Assembly: GCA_900066355.1 (NCBI GenBank)
Contig: FMEL01000007.1
Coordinates: forward strand, 98,268-162,267
Reading direction: 5' to 3'
Length of the DNA: 64,000 bases
Source of the DNA: an uncultured Ruminococcus sp.
Lineage (GTDB): Bacteria; Bacillota; Clostridia; Lachnospirales; Lachnospiraceae
Shown one piece after another: positions 8,974-18,198 of the stretch. The notes under the pieces were generated by a model. It was not told the origin of the DNA, did not search any database, and was given only the letters and a program-made list of their open reading frames with translations. The position numbers were made by a program, and so were the translations under genes. Position 1 is the stretch's first letter; each line of letters starts with the position of its first letter.

Positions 8974-9156
8974 AGTAAAAATCCTTTCGATAAATTCATC
9001 TGAAGTGTTATTTATGTTACCATGTCTGATATTCTATCTGTTATAATAAAAAAAATCAACTGTCTTTTGGCAGGATTTATGTTATACTTAAGCAGTATTG
9101 AAAAATAATCTGGCATTGTTTTCAGTAACAATATTCCATCAGATCCGGAGGATTTT

Positions 9157-10215
9157 ATGCTAAATGAGATTGTACAGCCGCTTATAAGCTGGTACAGACA
9201 AAATAAACGGATCCTTCCGTGGAGAGATCAGAAGAATGCTTATTATACCTGGGTGTCGGAGATTATGCTTCAGCAGACCAGAGTAGAAGCTGTAAAGCCG
9301 TATTTTCTCCGTTTTATCGGAGAACTTCCGGATGTGAAGGCTCTTGCAGAATGCCCCGAAGAGAAGCTTATGAAGCTGTGGGAAGGACTGGGGTATTATA
9401 ATCGGGTAAGAAATATGCAGACCGCAGCACAGACTGTAGTTAGTGAATATAGTGGTATTTTGCCGGCATCTTATGAGGAATTGCTCGCACTTAAGGGTAT
9501 CGGAAGTTACACAGCAGGCGCGATCGCGTCAATCGCTTATGATATTCCTGTTCCGGCAGTTGACGGTAATGTCCTTCGTGTTTTTTCCAGGATCGCCGAG
9601 GATCGTCAGGATATCATGAAGCAGTCTGTTCGCCGTCAGGTCGAAGAGAAACTGCTGGGGATCATGCCGAAAGAGGCACCCGGCGATTTTAATCAGGCAT
9701 TGATGGAGCTCGGAGCAGTGGTGTGCGTACCCAACGGACCGGCGCGGTGTATGGAATGTCCGGTTGCAGCATTGTGTAAGGCGTATCATCATGGCACGGT
9801 TGATGAATTTCCGGTAAAAGCACCAAAGAAAAAGCGAACCATCGAAAACAGAACGGTTCTTGTGATTCAGGACGGTGAGCGTACTGCAATTCATAAAAGA
9901 CCGCAGGAAGGACTTCTGGCAGGGCTTTATGAACTGCCGAATGTCGAAGGTCATCTGAGTATGGATGAAGCACTTCAGAAGGTAAAAGAGATGAATCTGG
10001 AGCCGCTTCATATTGAGACGCTGCCTGAGGCAAAGCATATTTTTTCTCACATAGAATGGAGAATGACCGGTTACCGCATCCGTGTGTCTTCGCTGGAAGA
10101 ACGGAAGGAATCATCGTTTATTTTTACCGAAAAGAAACAGTCTGAAAAGCAGTATGCGATACCGTCTGCTTTCCGGGCATATATAAAATACATGAAGGAG
10201 AAACCAGGAAAATGA
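9157..10215 (+). CDS. mutY: A/G-specific adenine DNA glycosylase
   Basis: The 352-residue repair enzyme removes adenine mispaired with 8-oxoguanine. Residues 1-220 form the HhH-GPD fold: IMLQQTRVEAV holds the catalytic Glu, the hairpin is LKGIGSYTAGAIAS, and AVDGNVLRV holds the catalytic Asp. A [4Fe-4S] cluster is bound by the pattern C-x6-C-x2-C-x5-C in CVPNGPARCMECPVAALC. The remainder is the NUDIX-like 8-oxoG recognition domain (from about residue 225). The start follows CCGGAGG. The stop overlaps the next ATG by four bases (ATGA), so the glycosyltransferase is translationally coupled. Confidence 0.96.
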   Translation: MLNEIVQPLISWYRQNKRILPWRDQKNAYYTWVSEIMLQQTRVEAVKPYFLRFIGELPDVKALAECPEEKLMKLWEGLGYYNRVRNMQTAAQTVVSEYSGILPASYEELLALKGIGSYTAGAIASIAYDIPVPAVDGNVLRVFSRIAEDRQDIMKQSVRRQVEEKLLGIMPKEAPGDFNQALMELGAVVCVPNGPARCMECPVAALCKAYHHGTVDEFPVKAPKKKRTIENRTVLVIQDGERTAIHKRPQEGLLAGLYELPNVEGHLSMDEALQKVKEMNLEPLHIETLPEAKHIFSHIEWRMTGYRIRVSSLEERKESSFIFTEKKQSEKQYAIPSAFRAYIKYMKEKPGK

Positions 10216-11225
10216 AATTACTGAGTATTGCAATTCCCTGTTATAATTCAGAAGCATATATGGAAAAATGTATCGAGTCTCTTTTAAAGGGTGGAGAAGA
10301 TGTGGAGATTCTTGTAGTAAATGACGGATCTTCCGACCGTACTGCAGAGATCGCAGATGCATATGCAGAGAAATATCCGACGATTATTAAGGCTGTCCAT
10401 CAGGAAAACGGCGGACATGGAGAAGCTGTCAATGCCGGCATCCGTAATGCCACAGGCCTTTATTTCAAGGTTGTAGACAGCGATGACTGGGTAAATGAAG
10501 AAGCTTATGCAAAGATTCTGCATACACTGGGAGAACTCGTGCGTGGACCGGAGACAGTAGATATGCTGATCAGCAATTTTGTTTATGAGAAGCAGGGGGC
10601 AGCCCGCAAGAAAGTTATGCAGTACCGTCATTGCCTGCCGGTAAATGAGATTTTCGGATGGGACAGCGTGCATATGTCGAAGGGAAAATACCTTTTGATG
10701 CATTCGATTATTTACCGTACCAAACTCCTGCATGAATGCGGAATGGAGCTTCCGAAGCATACATTCTATGTGGATAATATCTTTGCATTTGAGCCGCTGT
10801 CGTTTGTGAAGAAAATGTATTATCTGGATGTGAATTTTTATCGTTACTTTATCGGAAGAGATGACCAGTCTGTAAACGAAAAGGTAATGATAAAAAGAAT
10901 CGACCAGCAGATCAGAGTAAACAAACTGATGACAGATATCTTCCATAATTGTCAGTTTGATAATAAATATGTGAAGAAATATATGTTGAGTTATCTGGAT
11001 ATCATCACGACAGTTTCTTCCATTATGCTGGTGCGTGCCGGTACACAGGAAGCGCTTGATAAGAAAAGAGAACTGCTGGATTATATCCGTGAGCAGGATC
11101 TGTGGCTTTATCACAAATTGCGTTACAGCATCCTCGGACGTGCGGCAAATCTGCCGGGAAGAGGCGGACGTAAGATGTTTGTGGCTGCGTATAAAATATG
11201 TCAGAAATTCTACGGATTTAACTAA
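10212..11225 (+). CDS. Family 2 glycosyltransferase
   Basis: The 337-residue protein has a GT-A fold: CYNSEAYMEKCIESLL at residues 9-24, then VVNDGSSDRT, GHGEAVNAGI and the metal-binding KVVDSDDWVN near residue 90. There is no clear membrane anchor, so it is probably a cytosolic or peripheral transferase acting on a cell-surface polymer or lipid; donor and acceptor are unknown. The coupling to mutY by a 4-base overlap is probably only an operon arrangement. Confidence 0.9.
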   Translation: MKLLSIAIPCYNSEAYMEKCIESLLKGGEDVEILVVNDGSSDRTAEIADAYAEKYPTIIKAVHQENGGHGEAVNAGIRNATGLYFKVVDSDDWVNEEAYAKILHTLGELVRGPETVDMLISNFVYEKQGAARKKVMQYRHCLPVNEIFGWDSVHMSKGKYLLMHSIIYRTKLLHECGMELPKHTFYVDNIFAFEPLSFVKKMYYLDVNFYRYFIGRDDQSVNEKVMIKRIDQQIRVNKLMTDIFHNCQFDNKYVKKYMLSYLDIITTVSSIMLVRAGTQEALDKKRELLDYIREQDLWLYHKLRYSILGRAANLPGRGGRKMFVAAYKICQKFYGFN

Positions 11226-11234
11226 AATCAAAAT

Positions 11235-11268
11235 AAAACTTCTGCTGAGTGACCGGCAGAAGTTTTTT
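11235..11268 (+). terminator. Terminator after the glycosyltransferase gene
   Basis: AACTTCTGC (11237-11245) pairs with GCAGAAGTT (11256-11264), followed by TTTTTT. Confidence 0.8.
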
Positions 11269-11269
11269 A

Positions 11270-11362
11270 TGTAATAGGAAATTACTCCGTAATGTTCCTA
11301 TTACATAAAAACGCTCCGCGAGGATGCGACCAGATGCATGAGGAACTTGTCCGCTTTGTTCT
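11270..11362. repeat. Dispersed intergenic repeat, short copy
   Basis: It starts with a hairpin, GTAATAGGAA paired with TTCCTATTAC, and continues with the block AACGCTCCGCGAGGATGCGA and TGTCCGCTTTGTTC. The same blocks in the same order recur at 39473-39664, also immediately after a terminator. This copy lacks about 95 internal bases found in the other. It carries no reading frame. It is probably a non-autonomous or MITE-like intergenic element. Confidence 0.7.
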
Positions 11363-11374
11363 AGTTACAGGAAA

Positions 11375-12298
11375 TTATGAGATCATGCGCACCTGCCTGG
11401 AGCCGATGGATACGGAAAAATCTTTCAGGATTCCGGCGGATTCTCCGTCTTTGTGCACCGGCAGTGCGAGATCACTGTGGATATCTATTTTTTTACAGCG
11501 GAAAATGTGGATACCATGAAAAATCGTGTGTTTTCCGAAAAATGCTGTCGGAAGACAACACAGGACTTTGGGCTTGCTTAAGCCGTCGACTACGATGACA
11601 TCGAGATATCCGTCAGACGGACTGGCATTCGGGCAGAACTTAAAACCGCCGCCTTCGTATTTCTGATTCATGACTGCAGTAAAATATACTTTGGAAAACT
11701 GCTGCACGTTGTCATCGTCCATGACAAGTGTCATAGGAGAAGGATTCAGAAAAAGAAGCTGTTTTAATGCAACAAAAAGATAGACCAGCTTTCCGAGTCC
11801 GATACGGTTAAGAACTTTTTTCATTGGTGTGATCCCGACCTCATGACATACGCCGGCATCAAAACCGATGCCACAGCTTATGGCAAAGTGACTGCTTCCC
11901 GTACTGCAGGTGAGTGTCGGAACATCCATCGGATGAGGCCGGCAGTCGGAAAGAATCAGATTAAGTGCCTCGGTGGGAGCCATCGGAAGTTTCATGCCAC
12001 GGCAGAAATCATTTCCGGATCCGGTAGGAATATAGCCGAATGTGATGCAGGAAAGATCATGCACACCACTTAAGACTTCCTGAATCGTACCGTCTCCTCC
12101 GACTGCAATGAGGGTTACCGGGTTTTCCGGGGCAGCATCGGAAGTAATGGACTTAGACAGAAGAACGGCATGTCCTCTGTATTCTGTAAAAAATGTTTTA
12201 TATTCAACATTTCGCTCATTTAAGATGCCTTCGAGTCCTTTCCAGATCAGGGCACCTTTTCCTGAGCGGGAATTAGGATTTACGATAAAATAGTACAT
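11375..12298 (-). CDS. Diacylglycerol kinase-like lipid kinase (YegS/DgkB family)
   Basis: The 307-residue protein phosphorylates a lipid, probably diacylglycerol, at the inner face of the membrane. It opens with YYFIVNPNSRSGKG, has the kinase glycine motif VGGDGTIQEVLSG near residue 70 and GYIPTGSGNDFCRG, all diagnostic of the DAGK catalytic domain. The start at 12298 is chosen because GGGAGG lies 6 bases upstream and the family begins with this Met; the frame is open ten codons further. It converges on the mutY operon and diverges from topB. Confidence 0.92.
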   Translation of the reverse strand: MYYFIVNPNSRSGKGALIWKGLEGILNERNVEYKTFFTEYRGHAVLLSKSITSDAAPENPVTLIAVGGDGTIQEVLSGVHDLSCITFGYIPTGSGNDFCRGMKLPMAPTEALNLILSDCRPHPMDVPTLTCSTGSSHFAISCGIGFDAGVCHEVGITPMKKVLNRIGLGKLVYLFVALKQLLFLNPSPMTLVMDDDNVQQFSKVYFTAVMNQKYEGGGFKFCPNASPSDGYLDVIVVDGLSKPKVLCCLPTAFFGKHTIFHGIHIFRCKKIDIHSDLALPVHKDGESAGILKDFSVSIGSRQVRMIS

Positions 12299-12473
12299 AA
12301 TTTCCTCCCTTACGTTCTTGTTTATCATAGCATGACCGACAAAAATTTACAAATATTTCAGGCATTTATTATCATTGAAAGGAAGAGCAGTTATCTTCCT
12401 TTTTTTGTTGGGATATGGTATACTCACATCAAAGAAAATTCAGAAAATATCAACTTGAGAAAGAGGAACATCT

Positions 12474-14663
12474 ATGAAGTCATTGGTAATTGCAGAGAAA
12501 CCATCTGTAGCACGGGATATTGCGAGAGTTCTCCACTGTAACCAGAAGGGAAACGGAATTCTGGAGGGAAAAGAATACGTGGTGACATGGGCACTGGGAC
12601 ATCTTGTGACGCTTGCAGATCCTGAGGAATATGATAAAAAATATGTGAAATGGGATATGGAGACTCTGCCGATGATGCCGGAGAAGATGAAACTCGTGGT
12701 CATCCGTCAGACCTCCAAACAATATCAGGCAGTTAAAGCTCAACTGTTTCGAAAGGATATCGGGGATATCATTATTGCTACAGATGCTGGCAGAGAAGGA
12801 GAGCTTGTGGCGCGCTGGATTCTGGATAAATCTGGATGCCGCAAACCGATCCGTCGTCTCTGGATCTCCTCTGTGACAGATAAGGCGATCCGTGATGGGT
12901 TCCATAATCTGAAAGACGGCAGAGAATATGATAATCTTTATCGCGCAGCGGTAGCCAGAGCAGAAGCTGACTGGCTGGTTGGTATCAATGGCACGAGAGC
13001 GCTGACATGCAGGCACAATGCCCAGCTTTCCTGCGGAAGAGTGCAGACACCGACACTGGCGATCATTGCAAGAAGAGAAGCGGAGATCCGTAAATTCCAG
13101 CCGGAAGAATATTATGGTGTTACCCTGCAGGCGGGTGGCATACAGTGGACATGGAAAGACACCAGAAGCGGCAGTTACCGTACATTCCAGAAAGACCGTG
13201 CAGAAGACATACGCAAAAATATTTCAGACGGTGTACTGGCAATCACCTCTGTAGCAAAGAAACCGAAGAAAACATATGCACCAGGTCTGTATGATCTGAC
13301 GACGCTTCAGAGAGAGGCAAATCAGAAATACGGATTTTCCGCAAAAGAAACTCTGAATATTATGCAGCGGCTTTATGAAAATCATAAGGTACTTACATAT
13401 CCGCGAACGGATTCACGTTATATCGGAAAGGATGTTGTACCGACGATCAAAGAACGTCTGAAAGCCTGTGGAACAGGCCCGTACAGAAAGCTTGCTGGAG
13501 TACTGATCAGCAAACCAATTCAGACAAACGGAAGCTTTGTGGATGATAAAAAGGTCAGTGACCATCATGCAATCATTCCGACGGAACAGTTTGTACAGCT
13601 TGATCATATGACGAACGAAGAACGCAAAATATATGATATGGTCGTGCGTCGGTTCTTAAGTGTGCTTTATCCTGCATTTGAATATGAGCAGACTTCTCTT
13701 GAAGCAAAGGCAGCAGGACAGACTTTTGCAGCAAATGGAAAAACAGTTATAAGTGCCGGATGGAAAGCTGTCTATGAGGAGGGCATGCAGGAAGAAGATA
13801 CGGAGGACAATGCACTGAAAGATCAGAAACTTCCTGTGTTCCGTCAAGGAGAAAAAATCCATATAGACAGTGTAAGGCTCACGAACGGCAAGACAAAACC
13901 ACCGGCACATTTTACCGAGGCAACACTTCTTGCTGCGATGGAAAATCCGGTAAAATATATGTCGACGAAAGACTCACAGGCGGCAAAGACGCTGGGAGAG
14001 ACCGGCGGACTTGGCACTGTTGCCACAAGAGCTGATATTATTGAGAAACTATTTCACACATTCCTTATGGAAAAACGTGGAAATGAGATTTATCTGACAT
14101 CGAAGGCAAAACAGCTTCTGGAACTGGTACCGGAAGACTTAAAGAAACCGGAGCTGACAGCAGACTGGGAAAAGAAACTTTCCGATATTTCAAAGGGAAA
14201 GCTGAAACAAAAAGTATTTCTTGACGGAATTCGGGAATATACGGAAGAAATTGTTGGTGAGATAAAGACAGGAACAGGTACATTCCGTCACGATAACCTG
14301 ACAAATAAAATCTGTCCGAACTGCGGAAAACGTCTTCTTGCAGTAAATGGTAAAAACAGTAAGATGCTGGTATGCCAGGACAGAGAATGTGGATACAGAG
14401 AGACTATTTCCCGTACGACCAATGCGCGCTGTCCGAAGTGTCACAAACGTATGGAGATGCTGGTCAAAGGAAAAGAAGAAACTTTCGTATGTGCATGCGG
14501 CTATAAAGAAAAGCTTTCTTCCTTCCAGGCAAGACGTGCAAAAGAAGGCGCAGGCGTAAATAAAAGAGACGTGCAGAAATATTTGAAAAAGCAGCAAAAA
14601 GAGGCGGCAGAGCCGGTAAATAATGCATTTGCACAGGCGCTGGCAGGCATTAAGCTGGATTGA
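12474..14663 (+). CDS. topB: DNA topoisomerase III
   Basis: The 729-residue type IA topoisomerase relaxes and decatenates single-stranded crossings. The Toprim domain is at the N-terminus (LVIAEKPSVARDIARV; acidic ATDAGREGELVA). The active-site Tyr lies in TYPRTDSRYIG near residue 306. Two Zn-binding elements follow at the C-terminus: CPNCGKRLL with CQDRECGYRE, and CPKCHKRM with CACGYKEK. Length and order fit the plasmid/Firmicute TopB group. The start follows AGAGGAAC. A TATACT -10 box lies at 12419-12424. Confidence 0.95.
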   Translation: MKSLVIAEKPSVARDIARVLHCNQKGNGILEGKEYVVTWALGHLVTLADPEEYDKKYVKWDMETLPMMPEKMKLVVIRQTSKQYQAVKAQLFRKDIGDIIIATDAGREGELVARWILDKSGCRKPIRRLWISSVTDKAIRDGFHNLKDGREYDNLYRAAVARAEADWLVGINGTRALTCRHNAQLSCGRVQTPTLAIIARREAEIRKFQPEEYYGVTLQAGGIQWTWKDTRSGSYRTFQKDRAEDIRKNISDGVLAITSVAKKPKKTYAPGLYDLTTLQREANQKYGFSAKETLNIMQRLYENHKVLTYPRTDSRYIGKDVVPTIKERLKACGTGPYRKLAGVLISKPIQTNGSFVDDKKVSDHHAIIPTEQFVQLDHMTNEERKIYDMVVRRFLSVLYPAFEYEQTSLEAKAAGQTFAANGKTVISAGWKAVYEEGMQEEDTEDNALKDQKLPVFRQGEKIHIDSVRLTNGKTKPPAHFTEATLLAAMENPVKYMSTKDSQAAKTLGETGGLGTVATRADIIEKLFHTFLMEKRGNEIYLTSKAKQLLELVPEDLKKPELTADWEKKLSDISKGKLKQKVFLDGIREYTEEIVGEIKTGTGTFRHDNLTNKICPNCGKRLLAVNGKNSKMLVCQDRECGYRETISRTTNARCPKCHKRMEMLVKGKEETFVCACGYKEKLSSFQARRAKEGAGVNKRDVQKYLKKQQKEAAEPVNNAFAQALAGIKLD

Positions 14664-14733
14664 GAAATCAGGTGCATAGAGCACTGGCAGAATTTAAAAA
14701 CAAGGTAAAGCAGAATAAAAGGAGAGTGGGCTT

Positions 14734-16437
14734 ATGAAGTTACAGAAGTATCAAAAATGTTCAGAAGTTACCCGTGGACTGGAAAAAGCAGAACTTGTAC
14801 TGAAAAATGCCCGTATTGTGAATGTTTTTACCAGAGAGATCCTGAAAGGGGATATTGCGATAGAAGATGGTCTGATTTCAGGAATCGGAAGTTACGAAGG
14901 AAAAAGAGAAATTGATCTGGAAGGCAGGTACGTCTGTCCGGGACTGATCGACAGTCATCTGCATCTGGAATCAACCCTTGTGACACCGGCAGAGCTTGTA
15001 ACAGTGGCTGCCCGCCATGGGACAACGACGTTTATTGTGGATCCGCATGAATCTGCAAATGTGTCCGGTTTAAAGGGCATCGATTATATCCTGGATCAGA
15101 CAGAAGATGTAGAGGCAAATGTATTTGTGATGATGCCGTCGTGTGTACCGGCAACTGCAATTGACGACAATGGATGTACCATTACTGCACAGGATATGGT
15201 ACCGTATCTTAGCAACAGAAGGATACTGGGCCTGGGAGAAGTAATGGACTATATATCTGTAGTGAATGCTGATGAAGCCATGCACAGCAAACTGGATCTG
15301 TTCAGAGAAAGAGTGAGAGACGGGCATGCACCGTTTCTGGCTGAAGCGGATTTGCAGGCTTATGTGATGGCTGGAATCACGACAGATCATGAGTGTTCGG
15401 ATTTTGACTATGCAATGCAGGAGCGGCGCTGTGGAATGACGGTACATATCCGTGAAGGCAGTGCAGCAAGAAACCTCGAGGCAATTGTATCCGGCATTGT
15501 CAGGCATCAGATGAACGGAGAAGGCTTCTGCTTCTGTACCGATGATAAACATATCGAAGATATTGAAAAAGAAGGACATATCGATCATAATGTACGTAAG
15601 GCAATAAAGCTCGGCATGGATCCGATCGATGCTATTTGCATGGCCACGATCAATTCTGCGAAATGCTATGGACTCAGAAGGCTTGGTGCAGTTGCAACAG
15701 GATATCAGGCGGATCTTCTGGTTCTGGATGATATTGAAAATATGACAATTCATGATGTCTATTATAACGGACAGAGAATCGATCAGGACAGCGAGATTAC
15801 GGTAAGAGAATGTCCGGCCGAATTAAAAAATACAGTTCATGTCGGAAACTTTACAGTAGATGATCTGACACTGGAATCACCAGACGGAAATTTTTATGTA
15901 ATTGAAATGCAGGAAGGTGAGATTACAACTGTCCGTAAAAGGGTACAGATATTTGACGGACCGGGTGTGTTCCGGGCAGATGAGGATTATCAGAAAATTG
16001 CGGTGATCGAGCGTCACAAAGCAACCGGTAAAACGGGAGTGGGTATTGTAAGTGGCTTTGGAATCCGCGGCGGAGCGATTGCGTCCAGTGTTTCACATGA
16101 TTCGCACAACATTATCGTGATAGGTGACAATGATCAGGATATGGCACTTGCAGTACAGGAACTGATCCGTACGCAGGGAGGCTATACGCTTATTGCAGAC
16201 CATAAGGTTTTTGATACACTGGAATTACCGGTGATGGGACTGATGAGTGATGCCGGTTTCCGGTATAGTCACATCAAACTGAAAAGAATGATTGAAAAAG
16301 CCCATGAAATGGGTGTACCGGATGGAATCGCACCATTTATCACACTGTCATTTATGGCGCTTCCGGTCATTCCGGAGATTCGTATTACACCGCGAGGCAT
16401 CTATGATGTATGTACAGGTGAATTTTATAAATACTAA
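14734..16437 (+). CDS. ade: Adenine deaminase
   Basis: The 567-residue amidohydrolase converts adenine to hypoxanthine for purine salvage. The metal-binding His pair is in GLIDSHLHLESTLVTPAE; other conserved segments are TTTFIVDPHESANV, CTDDKHIEDIEKEGHIDHNV and ATINSAKCYGL. The C-terminal half (about 400-567) is the typical Ade extension (SVSHDSHNIIVIGDND). Length is normal for the bacterial Ade family. A GGAGAG site precedes the start. The AAA+ gene follows after 20 bases with its own GAGGAG, suggesting a bicistronic unit. Confidence 0.95.
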   Translation: MKLQKYQKCSEVTRGLEKAELVLKNARIVNVFTREILKGDIAIEDGLISGIGSYEGKREIDLEGRYVCPGLIDSHLHLESTLVTPAELVTVAARHGTTTFIVDPHESANVSGLKGIDYILDQTEDVEANVFVMMPSCVPATAIDDNGCTITAQDMVPYLSNRRILGLGEVMDYISVVNADEAMHSKLDLFRERVRDGHAPFLAEADLQAYVMAGITTDHECSDFDYAMQERRCGMTVHIREGSAARNLEAIVSGIVRHQMNGEGFCFCTDDKHIEDIEKEGHIDHNVRKAIKLGMDPIDAICMATINSAKCYGLRRLGAVATGYQADLLVLDDIENMTIHDVYYNGQRIDQDSEITVRECPAELKNTVHVGNFTVDDLTLESPDGNFYVIEMQEGEITTVRKRVQIFDGPGVFRADEDYQKIAVIERHKATGKTGVGIVSGFGIRGGAIASSVSHDSHNIIVIGDNDQDMALAVQELIRTQGGYTLIADHKVFDTLELPVMGLMSDAGFRYSHIKLKRMIEKAHEMGVPDGIAPFITLSFMALPVIPEIRITPRGIYDVCTGEFYKY

Positions 16438-16457
16438 AAGAGGAGTAACAGTTTATC

Positions 16458-17942
16458 ATGCCAGTATTTGATTTCAGCAATACAAAAACAGAGAAGAAAG
16501 ATCCGGAATGTACTTATACGACGTTCCAGTCCAATGAAAAAGTACCTTCAGCAGAAAAACCGATTCTGGTTATTGAGAACAGAAACCGTCAGTGGAAACA
16601 TCATTCCTGTGGTGTGTTTTCCAACCCAAACCAGAAATCATCCTTCGAGTTTAAAGAGGATGATGGCGTGTTTCCGGCAGATATCTTAAAGATCGATGCA
16701 CGTTTTGTGAGCCTTGTAAAATGGCTTGGTGAAAATCATATCAGTGTACGATTATCGGGACAGAATAATGAAAGGGGTTATGCGGTTTATAAGATTCGTG
16801 AGACAGCATTTGGAGGTGGAACGAAGCTTTCAGCAGAGGATGGATTCCTGCAGTTTATGATTGAACGACTTCTTGCAAGTAATGCACCGGCGGAACTTCC
16901 GGAAAACGATGAGGAAGATGAAGATGGTGACGATATGAAACTCACCAGTATACAGAGTATTACGGACTTTATGACCTGTGCCGGAAGAACCATGCCGGAC
17001 AACATCCGCCTCTGGGCAAGAAGAAACCTTGCAGTGGCACGCTCTCATGAAGTTTCGCAGGAAGAGCGGAGACATGCACAGAGAGCTCTGTCCATTATGA
17101 TGAACATTCAGTGGAAAAACAATTATTTCGAATCCATTGATCCGGTAGAGGCACGCCGCATTCTCGACGAAGAACTCTATGGAATGGAAAAAGTAAAACA
17201 GAGAATCATTGAGACGATCATCCAGATCAACCGTACACACACCCTTCCGGCATATGGTCTGCTTCTCGTAGGCCCGGCAGGTACCGGTAAGTCCCAGATT
17301 GCCTATGCTGTGGCACGTATTCTGAAACTTCCATGGACAACACTTGATATGAGTTCTATCAACGATCCAGAGCAGCTGACAGGAAGTTCCCGTGTTTATG
17401 CAAATGCAAAGCCGGGTATCATCATGGAAGCTTTTTCTATGGCGGGTGAATCAAATCTGGTATTTATCATCAATGAGCTTGACAAGGCGACGAATGGCAA
17501 AGGAAACGGCAACCCGGCCGACGTCCTTCTGACGCTTCTTGACAATCTCGGATTTACAGACAACTATATGGAATGTATGGTTCCGACCGTCGGTGTATAT
17601 CCGATCGCCACAGCAAATGACAAGGCACAGATCAGTGCGCCGTTAATGTCCCGTTTTGCGGTTATTGAACTTCCGGATTACACAGCAGAAGAAAAGAAAG
17701 TGATCTTTTCGAAATTTGCTCTTCCGAAAGTCCTGAAACGAATGAGCCTGAAAGCGGAAGAGTGTGTGGTGGCACCGGACGGTCTGGATGCAGTCATTGA
17801 GCAGTTTGCCGATACGACCGGTATCCGTGATCTTGAACAGGCGGCTGAGCACATTGCAGCAAATGCACTGTATCAGATTGAAGTCAATCATGTATCTTCT
17901 GTAACATTTGATGCAGAGATGGTAAAGAAACTGTTTGAATAA
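16458..17942 (+). CDS. AAA+ ATPase, Lon/MoxR-like
   Basis: The 494-residue protein has an unrecognised N-terminal region (1-170, with an acidic stretch ENDEEDEDGDD) and a central AAA+ module. The segment ARRILDEELYGMEKVKQRII is Lon-like, followed by Walker A VGPAGTGKSQIA (about residue 270), Walker B FIINELDKA and sensor SRFAVIELPDY. No protease domain follows, so it is probably a chaperone-type ATPase. It has no VWA-domain partner nearby, unlike many MoxR genes. It is 20 bases downstream of ade; the partner is unknown. Confidence 0.8.
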   Translation: MPVFDFSNTKTEKKDPECTYTTFQSNEKVPSAEKPILVIENRNRQWKHHSCGVFSNPNQKSSFEFKEDDGVFPADILKIDARFVSLVKWLGENHISVRLSGQNNERGYAVYKIRETAFGGGTKLSAEDGFLQFMIERLLASNAPAELPENDEEDEDGDDMKLTSIQSITDFMTCAGRTMPDNIRLWARRNLAVARSHEVSQEERRHAQRALSIMMNIQWKNNYFESIDPVEARRILDEELYGMEKVKQRIIETIIQINRTHTLPAYGLLLVGPAGTGKSQIAYAVARILKLPWTTLDMSSINDPEQLTGSSRVYANAKPGIIMEAFSMAGESNLVFIINELDKATNGKGNGNPADVLLTLLDNLGFTDNYMECMVPTVGVYPIATANDKAQISAPLMSRFAVIELPDYTAEEKKVIFSKFALPKVLKRMSLKAEECVVAPDGLDAVIEQFADTTGIRDLEQAAEHIAANALYQIEVNHVSSVTFDAEMVKKLFE

Positions 17943-17953
17943 GAATAAACGCT

Positions 17954-17989
17954 GTTACTGTTCACAGGATACTATCTGTGAACAGTAAC
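17954..17989. terminator. Long inverted repeat after the AAA+ gene
   Basis: GTTACTGTTCACA and TGTGAACAGTAAC form a perfect 13-base stem with a 10-base loop just after the AAA+ stop codon. No T-run follows, so it may be an imperfect terminator or a protein-binding palindrome. Confidence 0.5.
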
Positions 17990-18027
17990 TAAATACCCGG
18001 AATGCAGGATTGTTTTACAAAATAGAC

Positions 18028-18056
18028 TTGCATTTCGGGAATTCTTTTGTTATACT
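18028..18056 (+). promoter_or_regulatory. Promoter of the queuosine-salvage operon
   Basis: TTGCAT (18028-18033) and TATACT (18051-18056) are 17 bases apart. The -35 overlaps the right arm of a second inverted repeat (CCCGGAATGCA at about 17996, TGCATTTCGGG at 18029). The riboswitch starts about 27 bases downstream. Confidence 0.7.
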
Positions 18057-18082
18057 ACAGAAAGTTTCATAGAAATTAAATA

Positions 18083-18152
18083 ACTGGTTCGAAACCCTCC
18101 CAGTATAAAAAACTAGGTCATTCAGGTATCTTTCGATCGTTGATACCTTTTC
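18083..18152 (+). promoter_or_regulatory. preQ1-I riboswitch with terminator platform
   Basis: The leader holds CTGGTTC, then ACCCTCCCAG and the A-rich tail TATAAAAAACTAG (18084-18116). This is the compact preQ1 class I aptamer pattern: a short P1 stem CUGG/CCAG and a tail that folds into an H-type pseudoknot. Directly after it, GGTATC (18125-18130) pairs with GATACC (18142-18147) followed by TTTT, a plausible terminator controlled by the aptamer. Known preQ1-I switches reduce expression when the queuosine precursor is plentiful. The genes downstream fit that ligand. Confidence 0.85.
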
Positions 18153-18198
18153 TGTGGAGGATTTTTACATAGAAAAGGGAAAGGTTGGAAGTTTTTTT

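Noticed and set aside
12378..12401. Terminator-like hairpin before topB
   Set aside because: It overlaps the -35 region of the likely topB promoter and no plus-strand gene lies upstream; on the minus strand it has no T-run.
18154..18198. GTG start extending the nucleoside hydrolase by 15 residues
   Set aside because: It lies in the riboswitch expression platform; the family starts at the Met of MRKIIIDCDPG and GGAAG precedes that ATG.
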